Assembly (NCBI GenBank): GCA_018873245.2
Contig: JAEMBT020000002.1
Span: 5,720,001-5,784,000, forward strand
Direction of reading: 5' to 3'
DNA length: 64,000 bases
Origin: Archegozetes longisetosus
Lineage: Eukaryota; Arthropoda; Arachnida; Sarcoptiformes; Trhypochthoniidae
Positions 13,014 through 25,492 of the stretch are shown one piece after another; position 1 is the first letter of the stretch; every line of letters starts with the position of its first letter. The notes under the pieces were generated by a model. The model saw only the letters and a program-made list of their open reading frames with translations, ran no database searches and was not told the DNA's origin. A program made the translations under genes and the position numbers.

Positions 13014-13262
13014 TCAGTTGCTTTTGCAATGGGCCACATATCTCGAAATACATCGTCGCAAAGTACTACTCCATTGAGTAAAGGGCCAACATCTCTGAAG
13101 ATATGGTCGATTGTTAACGCAATTCCAATAAGTGTTGCAGTCGTTTGGATTACCGAACCTTCCATAACGAGCTGGACATCTAAAACCTCTTTCATTGGAT
13201 GCTGTGGTCATATATAAGGAGACCATGGACAAGATGACCAATAGGACTATCAATTTATTCAT
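13014..13262 (-). CDS. Small secreted chitin-binding (peritrophin-A type) protein
   Basis: 82-aa protein in one exon. The start MNKLIVLLVILSMVSLYMTTA is chosen because it opens directly into a signal peptide; an upstream in-frame Met at 13301 would add 13 residues. After the signal comes a single type-2 chitin-binding (CBM14) domain with six cysteines spaced as in peritrophins: FRC, NDC, WNC, QRC, RRC, AHC, with the aromatic NTYWNC between Cys2 and Cys3. Such proteins bind chitin fibres of the gut lining or cuticle, and mite group 12 allergens carry the same domain. A TATA box lies about 80 bases upstream. The domain fills nearly the whole mature protein, so it probably acts as a simple binding or cross-linking piece. 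Confidence 0.85.
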   Translation of the reverse strand: MNKLIVLLVILSMVSLYMTTASNERGFRCPARYGRFGNPNDCNTYWNCVNNRPYLQRCWPFTQWSSTLRRCISRYVAHCKSN

Positions 13263-13338
13263 TTTGACTTCAGTTAAGCTTTGAATTGAATACTTAAGCA
13301 TCAGATAAGTGAGTTAATGAATGGATGTTCCGTTCAAA

Positions 13339-13347
13339 CTTTATATA
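13339..13347 (-). promoter_or_regulatory. TATA box of the chitin-binding protein gene
   Basis: TATATAAAG on the minus strand, 77 bases upstream of the chosen ATG. With a start about 30 bases downstream it would leave a 5' leader of about 45 bases. Confidence 0.55.
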
Positions 13348-15369
13348 CGTTTAGAACTGATGTAAAGTAATAAAGATATGAATGCTATTTATTGCTATCA
13401 AATCAAAAAAACATAATAATTAAGTGAAGTCTTGTAAGCATAATTATTGTGATATTTACTCATAGATAAACGAATACCATGTTTAGTAAATTTCATTAAT
13501 TTATTAGTTTGTTTTTATAGACTTTGAATCTTTTCGAGCAAATTGTTTGATGTTTAGATAACTCGCGGGAATTTCCACAAACATTCCTTTAAATTGAAAC
13601 TCAGATTAATTGTCTCCTAAGATACGCTTCTTCTTGGATAGAAGTTCTAGATATTTAAAAATCATAAAGCATCTCAGTTCTTTATTCCATTCCAATTGAC
13701 TTTTGAAAAACACAATAATTATTTGTGAGAATCCCTTTGAATAATAAGTTAAACTGCTTAGAGAACTAGTGAAGCGTGAAATTAGTTAGTTTTGCAACAC
13801 TTATAAGTAATTATGAATTGATTTTCGTTTTCATTATCCTTTTTATTCGATACATAAAGTGTTCAACTCTATGAACCTAATTTAGGGCATATCTCAACTG
13901 TAATCTAGTACTTTAGATTTGTTAAATAGCATCTGAAGCCTTACGCTTGGTTTCTCCATCGCCAATATTTCTAAAGAAAGCAAAGTTACATTTATATTTT
14001 AATACCAAGCGAAACAAATAAATCAATTCTCAATGATCATTCAGTCAATTGTAGCCTTGAGAGGCATCAATAACTTGTAACCATTACGGCTTTTTATTAC
14101 TAGTCATAAGAATAAAACAATTGATTTGAGAAAAAATGAATGTTTTTTTCAAGATTACAGTCTACTTAATACATAATCATAGTGATAACGTTAAAAAATG
14201 ATTTAATAAAACATAAAGTTTTTAAAAATTCATTAAAAGTAAACATGAAAGCGTAAAATTTAGACTCAATACGATGCTATCTAAATTGCTGTGAATCGAG
14301 TAACACATTTTGACTGTACGACAAAAATGAATGATAAATCATTAAACTATATTAAGCAACGCTCAGTCGTCTGTATAAACCATTTATTACCATTTATTGA
14401 ATTACGTTCAAAATGAATAATAACAATAATAAGAATTACAGCAATGCTTTCCAATGATCGAAACAAGTTTAAGCATTAAATGAGGGCAACACAAAAAATG
14501 TGACACACAAAACAAACGTTCATTTTAAAAATTGATCATTAGATATAACAAAGAAAACAATTAGCGGCATAATTATATTCTCTAGTAGAATGAAGATAAA
14601 CAAAATGAACACTTCAACCAAATACACCTGCGATTACTTAACAACAATTATCGAAACTAAACAATTATTTACAATAAATTACTAAAACCAAGAGTCATAC
14701 GATTACAATAGTATATAAGTATTAGAAAGAATTCAAATGTGTTTAAACATATTAATAAGTGTTATTTATAAATTTCAACTATTTAAGATTCATTGGTGAC
14801 AGATTTGTATGCTGACGATGACTGTAGTGCACGCTTTTCAAGACCAACCATGCATTACATATTGTATATTTATGTGTATTTTAAACGGTTTTAACAGCTT
14901 TCCAGTTTCATAACGACGGTCACAATGACATACTTTTTACGTTTTTAAGTCAAAATCATAATCAACCCAAACAATGAAAGAATGGCTCAAAAGTGAGAAA
15001 ATCAGTTCGTTTGACAATACTCTATGGGAATTGCGAGTTTAGCCTAAAGGACCATTTTCACATTATAGGCATGTCTGCGAAAGAGGCTTATTTACAGTGA
15101 ACGTATGGATGGATTGTCACACAATTCTCAACACATTAGCATTTTCTCTCTATAAAACAAACAGTTCACAAGACTAAAGACTTTTTTTTCAGAGAAACAA
15201 AACAAATTTACACCCGAAAAAACAAGAGATCACACATTATGAAAGAATAAGCTAAGGATTGAATAAGGTTTCTTTGCTGGAGAAAAACATATATTCTTAT
15301 GGCTAGACTGATAATTTACAACCTATTTCTAAATAGTTGCCTATTCTCTCCTAATCATCAGTTTTGATT

Positions 15370-18300
15370 CTATCGGTGATATCCTGAGTATTCATCAGCG
15401 TTGTTGGTATCGGCTTGATCTCCATGGTATGTGTTGCCATTCATTTGATCCACGGAAGGTCCACCACTTAAACTGCCGTAATTACTACCACTCAGTCCGC
15501 CATAATTGCTTCCATATGAGCTTCCCACATTATAGCCTACCGGATAGTCTTGATTCGCCTCTTGATAGTCATGATGAACCCTAATGTCAACATAATTATT
15601 GTTTTATGAAATAGTTTTTTACCTAAAAATCCTAAATAATTATTCTGATGTGTCTTTTGATTAAATTAAGTCCCAACTAAGTTTTATCCTATAAGAAATA
15701 ACTTTTGAGAGGATTGTAAACGAAATTTCATGCTCTGAATTCTTATATTTGTTAATAGATCACGAATTGCCGATTTTTTCATCTGAAAAACAATTGTTGA
15801 TTCAATTTATTTTTTCGGAAAATCTCATTAAGTTTTTCAATGTCAGCTAAAACAGCAAAAAAAACTATGATTGAAGAGCAAATAAGGTTTTTGAAAAATT
15901 AAACTTTTGGTATTTAGCCTGAACAATTAAAGTTCTCTTTCCCTTAAGTAGAGTAAAGATTATTTCCTAAACAATTGCTATATTATCAACTTTAGCAACT
16001 GAGTCTTTATAGGAATACTCTAATTTGACAAGTCAACTATTGAGCAAATCAATTTAACTATCTTGCATTAGAAAATACTATATTTACTTTTTGATTATCC
16101 CAAAACACTTAGCCAAACTTTAAAAGTCCTAATATTTTGATAGGACTTCACGTTTGAAGTTATCAATTACAGGTTAAATTAAGCTATTCTCAATAAAACA
16201 AATTGCAATAAAAGAAATCCTGCAATCAATTTGAGTAAGTAAAGTTTTGCGGAAAAAGGTTCAAAATGTTTCTAATATTCTCAAATTATCTACTTGGTTT
16301 TGAACTTATTAAGGTTTGATCTAGTGGAAAAACCAATTAGTTTATTGTTTGTTATCGTTTTATATGATTGTTATGATGAGACTAGAATATTTAAGATAAA
16401 TAAGTTTGCTAATAAGAAAAAAGTTTCTTCTTTCAATATCAAAAGATTATTGAGAGGACAAATTATGGCTTCATTTTTCAGGTAACAGTTTTGTGGAAAA
16501 GCCATAAAATACCTGAATTATGACTTCAATAACTGTAGACCGAAAAAGTTCTAATTAATTATACAATCGTTAAAAGTTGTACAAGACTGATGGCAACTCT
16601 AATTAGTATTTTAGAGTTATTTTTAATGGCTATTCTCACGTTTCGCAACTGCTACGAACCATGAAATAGGGCTGAACGGTTTTAATAAACTCTAAAATTA
16701 ACGTATCATGCATCATCTAAATTAAAAATTAACTTTTGTTTCAAAATCTTTTTAACTGAAGGCTAATTACAATATGATATGTAGAATCTAGGGTATATTT
16801 TCTAGAAACTCAGTTTGATGTTTCTGAAAGGTTCAAATCTGCTTGTTTAGTAAAACTTATAAAAATACATTTAGCTATACATATATTAAAAGCAGAAAAT
16901 ATCTCAAAAAACTGTTTAACTTGAAGCTTTGGATATGTTGGCAGATTGTAAGGCTTGACCATATTACATTGACGAGTGAACAAGATTTTTACGTAATATC
17001 AAAGAGTATTGTTTGATGCTTACTACTTGACACTGAGAACTAAGCTCACCTAAAGTTGCATAAAAGTGCTACTGGCACTTTTCAAATGATTTCTTCGGTC
17101 TATTCGCTCAGTTTAACTCTCTTCTCATTAGTTGATAATCTACAATTTACTAATTAGTTAATGAACTGCTGATTGTGAAAAGATTTATGAACCTAATAAT
17201 TATTGCATTTGAACGAAGTTTTCTTAACAAACGCTATATTTTTCAAACGTTTCCAATTTTCCGGTCTACTTAAATCATCTGACTTAAGCTTTATGTTAGT
17301 ATTTTAAAAAGCATCGTAAAATATAACGAAAATATGTTTCGTTGAATATTGATTGCATTTGAAAATCAAGTTTTGATTGTGATTAGGTTAGGAGTGGAGG
17401 TTTTTCAAAAAAACAAAAAATAATGTTGATACCAGCTCAAAATTTGACTCCCAACTCAAAGTAATATTTGACAACACGAAGGCTATTAAAAGTGAGCCCA
17501 ATTAATACTAATGATAATACTTTCAAAATGCGAACCAGCTTCAGAATTAAACTCATTACCATTATTGTTCACTGAATCTAATTATAACAAATGATTTACG
17601 GCTTTAAAACAAATAATTTATGCATCAAGCTATTTATAGGGCTACATAATCATTATTAAAGTCTCAAGCATTTATGCATTCAAACAAATCATTCTTTAGA
17701 TACCTTGTTGCTTGAGAAACTTTAATGATGTGAACAAAGGTCTATTTGAGTGGCAAAGCTGCTCCTTTAAATGTCATTAATTGTTTCTGCATTAACCTTA
17801 AACTTAAGTCGACTTAAACTTGAGTCCTCTCAGATCCTCTTCAATCATTAAACAATTACGAAGGATTTAGTCCAACTAAAAATTCAATTTTGTTTTGCTT
17901 CTATTGCTCTACAGCGTTTAAGTGGCTTTTTATCCCTACACTTGTAAAGATCATGCTTTCTAATTTAGGTAAAAAGGGATAACCAAAACAAGCTATATAT
18001 TCCGAAATACAGTCTTTCTGGGCTATGTACGTAAAGGTAACATAAAGCAAACGTTCACTTGATTTGCAACAATATTGAAATAACATTCCAGCTAACTGAC
18101 TAAGTAAAAGAATTAAGTCAAACCCAAACTTACGGCATCATGTGTGAAGCAGAAGTATAGGATGGACTCAACTGTCCAAAGCTTGCCCCAATACTTGGAC
18201 CCATCGTTAGTGATGCGCCTATACTCGGACCCAAACTAGAACCAGCAGCTAATGATCCAAAAGGCAAAGAAGGTGCAAAACCAGTGGCTGGTATAGGTCT

Positions 18301-18612
18301 TGGAGCGAAAGGCATAGCCATGGGTGGCATAGGGCCGTAAAGACCAGGCATTACGGGATAGGGCACCATTCCTGGGTACGGAATCGGTTGATTTTGCTGG
18401 TTCTTCGTATTTTTATCTTTATCTTTGTCACTATTATTATTTTGATTATTATTACTATTATTATTATTATTATTATTTCCTCTTAGTCGTGATATCCATG
18501 AGTTGACTTGAGTCATAAATCCACGAGCTGTAGAATTAGAACTTTGAGCTTTCAATAAGTGAATGTGACATACGGCGCAAAAAACAATGATCAATAAGTA
18601 TTTCGACTTCAT
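15370..18612 (-). CDS. Secreted Asn-rich / Pro-Met-rich / Gly-Tyr-rich low-complexity protein, 2 exons
   Basis: No known family recognised. Exon 1 is 18612-18134 and exon 2 15580-15370, separated by a 2,553-base intron (GTAAGT donor, ATTAG acceptor); phases agree and give 229 aa. Order of parts: signal peptide (MKSKYLLIIVFCAVCHIHLLKA), a short region with STARGFMTQVNSWISRLRG, an Asn run with Asp/Lys pairs (codons AAT/AAC, a trinucleotide repeat), a Pro/Met stretch (PYPGMVPYPVMPGLYG), a GPSIGAS repeat, then in exon 2 a Gly-Ser-Asn-Tyr tail (SNYGGLSGSNYG) ending YSGYHR. It has no cysteines after the signal. The make-up suggests a structural secretion such as cuticle, silk-like or salivary material; that is inference. 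Confidence 0.72.
15581..18133 (-). other. Long intron of the low-complexity secreted gene
   Basis: 2,553 bases with no supported gene. The open frames in it (for example near 16294-16485 and 17901-18086) are short, AT-rich and lack coding character. No repeat ends were recognised. Confidence 0.5.
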
Positions 18613-18728
18613 TTTATTTAATTGAAAAATTATTTAATTTTTATACAAAACTTTCAATTTTTTGCTGAAAAAGTTTAATTTGTATCCAAAATTATGAATA
18701 TTATGAGCAGAGATTTCAGGACTAACAA

Positions 18729-19076
18729 CTATTCATCACAAAAGAACAGAACAAGATTTAAAGCTGAAGAGATTTTTTTAAATAATGAATGAGACTCGAA
18801 AAAATGTGGTTCACATTTAAATAGTCGGATCGGTTGGTCCCCTCCCTCTCTGCTTACTGAACTAATTTCTATTCTTAACGCTGTTTTGGACTTCTTATTA
18901 AGAATCATTTCGATACCAGTATAAGCCTTTGGTGTGCTCTCGAGATAATATTCTTCTTCATGTCTGTACGACTCTAGTACCAGCCACGCCTTGATGAACA
19001 TGAATGTTACACTTGGATTACTATTGCTATTCGTCCTTAAACTTGATGTTTCAATATGAATTATTAATGAATACAC
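18729..19076 (-). CDS. Unassigned 115-codon open frame
   Basis: The longest frame in the window without a match. It has better codon balance than its surroundings, with a charged middle part (SYRHEEEYYLESTPKAYTG then LRIEISSVSREGG). It has no signal peptide, no membrane helix and no known motif. Its 3' end lies 117 bases upstream of the start of the low-complexity secreted gene on the same strand. It could be one exon of a gene, a transposon-derived fragment or chance. Confidence 0.2.
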   Translation of the reverse strand: MYSLIIHIETSSLRTNSNSNPSVTFMFIKAWLVLESYRHEEEYYLESTPKAYTGIEMILNKKSKTALRIEISSVSREGGDQPIRLFKCEPHFFESHSLFKKISSALNLVLFFCDE

Positions 19077-19079
19077 TAT

Positions 19080-22000
19080 ATATTTTAGTTTATTTTAAAC
19101 ATTTCGCGATAAAACTATTGAAAATGCAAAAAATTAGATAAGACTAATAACTTTTCTTTAATCTTTTAATTAATAATTCTCGGCAATAATAACTGAAAAA
19201 GTGTTGAAAATAATTTTTTAAAACAAACTGTTTCGCAATTGTTCTTTGCATAATACATACAAACTTACTTTTTGACTGTAATTATTAGCCGCCTAACTGT
19301 TAACTTAAGTTTCTTTAGTAAACTTTGACAAAGCAAAATTTTAAGAAAAGCTTAGAAACTTAAGTGAAAAACTGTTGTTCTCAGAGGAAGACTTTCTATA
19401 ATTAATGTTGATCGAATCATTTCTAATTTCTAAGTTAAGGGTTTGATTGAATGTATATGAACTTGATTTTGAATGAAATCTCACAATGAAATGATCATTT
19501 ATCATTATGTGATTGCCTCAAGCCTAATGTTTGATTCGATTTGAAAATCGGTTATTTTCTGTTTTATAAACAGATTAAAAGAAGATAAGATGTCTATGTA
19601 GATTGATTTTGAAAAAATAATTGTAATTGTCATCAATTAAATTGAATGTGAAAAGAAGTTTTACTCAGTCTAAATAAGGAATGAGTACAAAATTTAAATT
19701 ACAATCAAATTTGTTCCCTATATTTTGCATAAATGAATTATTATTAGATTAGTTTAATTATATGATTCATCATAATAGTCTAGTATATAGATAGAAGTCT
19801 AAATTGATTTGAATACTGTTTGAATTAATTTGCAATAATTAAGTGGCTCTCCTTATCCGTTCTAGTTTGAAATGGTTAGTTAGCTAGTTAGTATGCAGCT
19901 AACACGTTTCATATATTTCAAGTAGCTTTGACACACAGCGATAGACCTTTTTTTCGGCTAAACTTATTTGCAATTTGTTTTGGAGACATGAAAAATAATT
20001 TCTTTTCACTTCGTTTCATAAGTTTAGTTATAAGTATAGAGAAGAATAAAAGTATTATTAGTGAACGATTGTACGTGACTATTATATTGAAGTGTTTGAA
20101 TTTGAAGTGAAAAATAGATCATGTGTATCAATAACTAATATGCACTTTACTCAAACACAATTATTGCTAAATGACAAGAAAATAAGAGAAAAAGCCCAGA
20201 CTAATACAAAGTCTAGAAATATATTGAGGAACCTATCACAATGGTGTTATGGATATATTTAGGGTTAAACTCATTATCTTAACTTTCTAAAATTGACAAT
20301 TAATTATTGTTTTGTGTAGTTAGAAAGGTAAGTAAGTAAGGTTCGTTTACCTAAAAAGTGTGTCCCTATGCGTTATTAGTACTATTTTGTGAGCATTAAT
20401 CTCAACTTTAAATTTTAGTTTTCACAACAAATACTTCTATGTCTCTAAATTATACTACATTCACATGAATAATCATTTTGTTTAATAATAGAAAAAAATA
20501 AGAAAGTTTTATTTTTAAATTCCAGTTTCCACTACATTTTTACTGAATGTTATGACAAGCTTTAGGTTTTTATTGCAGTAAATTATGTATTTTTTTTTTC
20601 ATTTTTAGCATTTGATAGATCAAAATAGAAGCCGTGCGACCAGTACTGGCTTTGAGGAACTTTAATATGAGAACTTTGGCGATTATCATTATTTCTACTA
20701 TTTTATGGTAATCCAAATTGCAAAACAAGTATAATTATTACCTCATGCTATTTGTCTAGTGATATCTGCTCTTTACTTTGATCTGTTGTGTATATACACT
20801 ACCAATTATGAATTAATTATGGGCTAATAAACTTCAAATGGACAAATTGGCTTAAATTTGATTTTATTTTTCTTTCTAAATGTTCATATTTTTGAGAAAA
20901 AAACTCTTTTTTTGAATAAAAATTGCTGCTTTTTATAGCAAATAGATACCAAACGTTGTTTGAATTAAATTTAAAAGTCAAGATATTTGGGTCAATACCA
21001 CAAATGATAGAATTAGGTTTATTAAAGTGAAATTTCAATAAAATCCTTTGATTTATTAGAATTAGGACAAAGGTTTAAAAATCAAATTTGATGAGAGTAA
21101 CTAGAATTACAGGAATAGAAATATGAATCGTTTAGTTGCAAACCATTAAGGAACTGTTTAGTTTTATTTTCAGTCAAGTATAGATAAAGATTTCAAAAAA
21201 CAAAAAGTCAAAGACTTATGTTAAGAATGAAAGTTACTCTCGATTGAATAAAGCAAACAAGCAAAAAGATTATCTCGAAAAAATCAAGATGAGAATCGAT
21301 GATAAAAACGTGTGGCACTACATGTCATATTTATACCTAGTTTAAGTTAACTAAAATACTTGGGATTGTCACAGCCTTAAGCGTATGGTTAAAAGCCGAG
21401 CTATCACTGACTGCATTCTCTCGTGAATTGGGAACTCTTTTAGCATTAGTTAAGATTAAAAATCAGAATAAACTATTGATTTATTTCTTTTCTCTGGGCG
21501 AGATGTTATTGACATCTCAAAAAGTGAACAAATGCAATCAAACATTTATTGTACGTTTTATCTTATGAGCTTTCAATTGAAACTGAGTTTGAAATATTGT
21601 TAAAAATCAAACGGAATGCATGAGAAGCAAAGACTAATGAGCTAAAAATGATAAATAACTATAAATAGAATGAACGAACTATAGAGAAATGAGTTGTAAT
21701 ATTCTTAATTTCATGTTAATGTTATGCCTGAATTGGTTGACACTGATCTTCTTAACTGTATACTCAACAAACAATTATAGCTTCTTTGCGATCGTGTCTT
21801 AAACTCATTATTAATTCACTTATTTTTCAATTTTATGCTCTCTATAGTACGCCAATTTGATAATTGAGTAACTCTTTAATTAAAAGAATCAAAAGTGCCG
21901 ACGCTTTGAGTGACGCCTTATTTTTGGCAATAATTAGCGTTTTGTTGATTGCTTTTATTCATTCAATTATTTGGATGATTAAAATTTGGCAATTTTAGAT

Positions 22001-22664
22001 GAATCTTGAAGCGTTTTCACATTTCATACTGAGAGAAAGTTGGTCATTGATTTTCTAATTCTTATTGATGGGTGCTTCAACTATTGAAAATATCAGTTAC
22101 AATCGAATTCATGTTTCAGTATCGTCTTTTAACACGCTACAGTAATGGTGCCTTGTTTCGTATGCTCTAATATCTCAATCTTTCAAACTGAACTAGTTGG
22201 TTAAATTAACTTATTTTAAATTATTTTTCTCTTCAAAAACTATTGAAGTCTGAGGGAATTAGTATTCCGCTATAGACGACTTACCTGCCTCTAATTCTTA
22301 AATTTACTAACCCAACTAGTGTTTGCAAACTTTTAAGAAGTTTTTAAAGTTGCTTCTGGTTGAATAAACTTAGAACATGTTAAAAATATAGTCAAAGTGC
22401 TACTAAGTGGAGTGATTAAGTAATACATTTTCACGAAAATTCCAAAATACCTAAAATTATCGATTGAAAGGAGTCATAAGAATACATTGTCAGTAGGGCT
22501 TGAAGTCCGATCCATGTATAGTTATTGAACGCTCTTATATAATACATTAATTATTTATTATATATAATACAGTATAACATAGTATAATATAATATAATAT
22601 AATACATATAATATATAATTAATAAAAACTAATATATTATTAATATATCCCTTTATCACGGTTA
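19080..22664. other. Gene-poor AT-rich spacer
   Basis: No supported gene. A signal-peptide-like start followed by a splice donor occurs at 20667-20707 (MRTLAIIIISTIL then GTAATC), but no partner exon could be placed. An AT microsatellite of TATAA units lies at about 22540-22630, just before the SINE. Confidence 0.5.
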
Positions 22665-22677
22665 TAATATGTGCTTT

Positions 22678-22920
22678 AAATATGGATCATTGTAGTATAG
22701 TGGTCATGTAGTGGTCAGAGAGTCGAACTTTGGGGGCAGGAAATCTCAGGTTTAAGTCTCGTAGCCGCTACATCTCTTTGATAGTGATGTGTTGGCCACA
22801 TGTCCCCGGTTATAACCGCCTTTGGCCAAACGCACTCCATCCGACCGAGGCGAAAAACTTACTCTGTAAAAAGGCTCGAATCAGTCTTCCGAAAGGGAGT
22901 TGGATGTAAGACAAACTAAC
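22678..22920 (+). mobile_element. tRNA-derived SINE with 13-base target duplication
   Basis: A 243-base insertion flanked by the exact direct repeat TAATATGTGCTTT (22665-22677 and 22921-22933). The head is tRNA-like and carries internal RNA polymerase III promoter elements: an A box TAGTATAGTGG near 22694 and a B box GGTTTAAGTCTC near 22750. An unrelated, comparatively GC-rich body follows (with CCCCGGTTATAACCGCC and CATCCGACCGAGGCG), and the element ends in a short ACTAAC tail. This is the classical SINE layout. The head is too altered at acceptor-stem positions to be a working tRNA. No second copy was seen in the window. Confidence 0.85.
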
Positions 22921-23788
22921 TAATATGTGCTTTGAAGCGGTAAAATTAGATTAGGGTTCTATTTTGAGGCAAGTTTTTTAGCTCTTATGACAGATTTCCA
23001 AAAATGTTTAGAAGAATTTCTAAACATTGATCCAAAAATGTTTTGACGGTTCGAATGCTAAATTAGACAAGTATCTGTCTAACGATTTATTACTAATAAT
23101 GTATTAACTTAGATTTGGCAATTACACAGAAATGACTTTTCATTTTGGCATATTATAATATTGCATTTGCCTTGTCTCGATTTTTTTTGCTCCAGTTCAT
23201 CACTAAAATGAAGCAATTATTAGAAGAGATATGCTTTACGTAAATTGAGCAAACGAAATCGCTTACGTCTTTTTCAATTAATTATAAAGACAAACCTATT
23301 ACTCATTAAAGTTCAGCAATATTCATAATCTTATCTTATGAAAAACTTATTCGAAGGGTTATTTGAATGTGTGTTCTTTTAAAGACATACTTTGTCGCAA
23401 AGAAACAATTAGAGCTAAAACAAATAAGTGTTTCAATTTTTAAATCCTAATTAAACATCAATTGTTTTATGATAACTTTATTTCTACTTCTGGTCATTTT
23501 TTGAATAAAATAAGCTTTGATTGTTTATAAACTTTGATATTGTCGACTATAGAAGTTTTGATGAGATAAGTAAATCTATGACTGCATCGATTGTTGAGTA
23601 TTCTAACAATAGTGATATCTTTTTTTCGTTATCTGAATCGGCCAGAGGTGTATTCCTAGTAATATATTAGGTTACCTTCTGCATTATTTGATAAGCAATA
23701 GGCAAATTCACATAAGTAAACAATGAGACGCATTAAAACGATACTCATTTTCATAGTAGTTTAAAAATTGAATTGGAGAGCAATAAAA

Positions 23789-24112
23789 ATGTGTTTCAAA
23801 TTAACTTTTATATTGATTTTGTTGTTTATGGCAGTGAATCACTTAGCTGAGTGCAAACAGATATCCACAACAAAATCGTTTTTAAGCTTTAAAGGTTGTA
23901 TATATGGGAAATGTATTGAATGCACGGAACCTGGATGCTTAGGACCTTGCGGTCATGGCTACAAGTCATTTTCAAAATTAGATGACAAACCTATCCAATG
24001 CTTTATCGAAGAGAATATGAAGGTAGGAGTCCGATCAATTTGCTGTAAAGAACCGACAACAACCACAGCTAAAAAACTGCCGACAACCACAGCTAAAACG
24101 TTATTCAACTAA
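23789..24112 (+). CDS. Small Cys-rich secreted protein with Thr-rich tail
   Basis: 107 aa in one exon. It starts at the first ATG, which opens into a signal peptide (MCFKLTFILILLFMAVNHLAEC). The mature part has eight closely placed cysteines (GCIYGKCIECTEPGCLGPCG, then QCF and ICC), followed by a tail of two near-identical TTTAKK/TTTAKT units, encoded by a 19-base direct repeat at about 24053-24098. The Thr-rich tail could be O-glycosylated, as in mucin-like secretions. The cysteine pattern was not matched to a named family, so function is unknown; a secreted defence, salivary or cuticular peptide would fit. Confidence 0.68.
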   Translation: MCFKLTFILILLFMAVNHLAECKQISTTKSFLSFKGCIYGKCIECTEPGCLGPCGHGYKSFSKLDDKPIQCFIEENMKVGVRSICCKEPTTTTAKKLPTTTAKTLFN

Positions 24113-24269
24113 AACTACTTCAGTTTGAAACCTATCAATATTGCATTAAATTAAAGTTGATTTTCTTCTCTGTAATAATTAAATCCATAGCAATAAAAAT
24201 GCAAACTTTGTTCAAACTTGTAAAATTAGAATTTTCTATCTAATTTGTTCTTAAAAATAAATTTACTTT

Positions 24270-24306
24270 GACAAATAAGTAAAAATAAGTAAAAATAAGT
24301 AAAACA
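24270..24306 (+). repeat. AAATAAGTA short tandem repeat
   Basis: Four copies of an (A)AAATAAGTA unit in a row, about 37 bases, just downstream of the Cys-rich secreted gene. Confidence 0.7.
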
Positions 24307-25021
24307 TGTGGCAGAATAGAAAAATTGAACAAATAGTTCGTTGCAATGACTGCATTGATTGAAAAGGCATTGCTCGTAACCGATCATGATTTCTAAGAAA
24401 GTTGAAACAACGAGTTACTTACTATTAACAAGTTATTACTCATAAAAGTTAATCAATTTGCATATTTTATATTCGGTACAATAAATTCATTTCTGGGTTG
24501 ATTTGCGAGTCTTCTTCAAAAGTGGTTTTCTTAAGTAGAGAGAAAACAATTACTGCCAGTAATTATTGCTTATAAAGTGACTCACATTTTAGCTAATTAA
24601 ACGTTTAACATAGATTTTACCAATTATAACAAACATTGTTAGCTGAGTTTCTCAATTTTGAACTTTTAAGTTAAACTTGATTTCAACTATTTGACTAATG
24701 ATTTTTCATAACAATATTTTATAGATTGAAAAGCTATCTTACATATCTTACTGTATTTGTTTTCGTCAACTATTGGAAAACTAGTGCCAATAAACTCAGT
24801 AGAAAGTCATACACCTACAATCAGTTCATTTTTATTGCTATATTTTGTTTGACTAGCAGTTATTCATTACTAGGACGAGACAGAGTTGTATTTGCATTTA
24901 TTTAAAATTATAAAATAAGCAAATAAAAACTAAGACTCATTTACTTGATAATGGTTTAACTTGTCGTATGCTTATCTTCTGGTTTAAAACCAATCACTAA
25001 ATATTTGGCCGACGTAAAAAC

Positions 25022-25492
25022 GGTTTACTTCCGATTGACCAACAAATGAAAGACCAAAAACCAAAAGCACAACAAGAAAAGCCCAACAAATAAAAGACCA
25101 ACAAATAAATGCCCAAAAAATCAAATCTCTTAATTTATCAAATAATTAGACATCTGTTTTGAGATTGTTGAATTGAACGAGTCACATTTATAAGATGTTT
25201 TATAGATTTCAAAAAAGGCCCTCAAATTTTGAATTTTCTCAAAACTTTTTATTAGTAATGCACTGATATTTACTCTTATTTTCCAATAATCATATTTTTG
25301 TCTAATTTTAACTATAGAAAAAACATTACTTAAGCATTGCTTAAATGAATTGCTATTCAATAATAACCTTAGCATAAATTTGTTGAGCTTTTATTTTTTG
25401 ATCTTATATTTGTTGGGCATTTATTTATTGGGCTTATTTTGTTGGGCTTTTAGTTTTTGGTCTTTTATTTGTTGGTCAATCGGGAGGACACC
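25022..25492. mobile_element. MITE with about 120-base TIRs made of repeated CCAACAAATAAA units
   Basis: The element is flanked by the exact 8-base duplication GTAAAAAC (25014-25021 and 25493-25500). The ends are inverse copies: left GGTTTACTTCCGATTGACC, right (reverse complement) GGTGTCCTCCCGATTGACC. Both arms continue with reiterated short units such as GACCAACAAATAAAAG and GCCCAACAAATAAA. The centre, about 230 bases, carries no gene; an 81-codon frame there is incidental. The 8-base duplication points to a hAT- or P-type transposase acting in trans. Confidence 0.85.

Noticed and set aside
22688..22765. Functional tRNA gene
   Set aside because: A and B boxes are present, but the stems do not close and a non-tRNA body and target duplications follow; called a SINE.
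25130..25375. 81-codon minus-strand frame
   Set aside because: Lies in the centre of a MITE, AT-rich, no motif.
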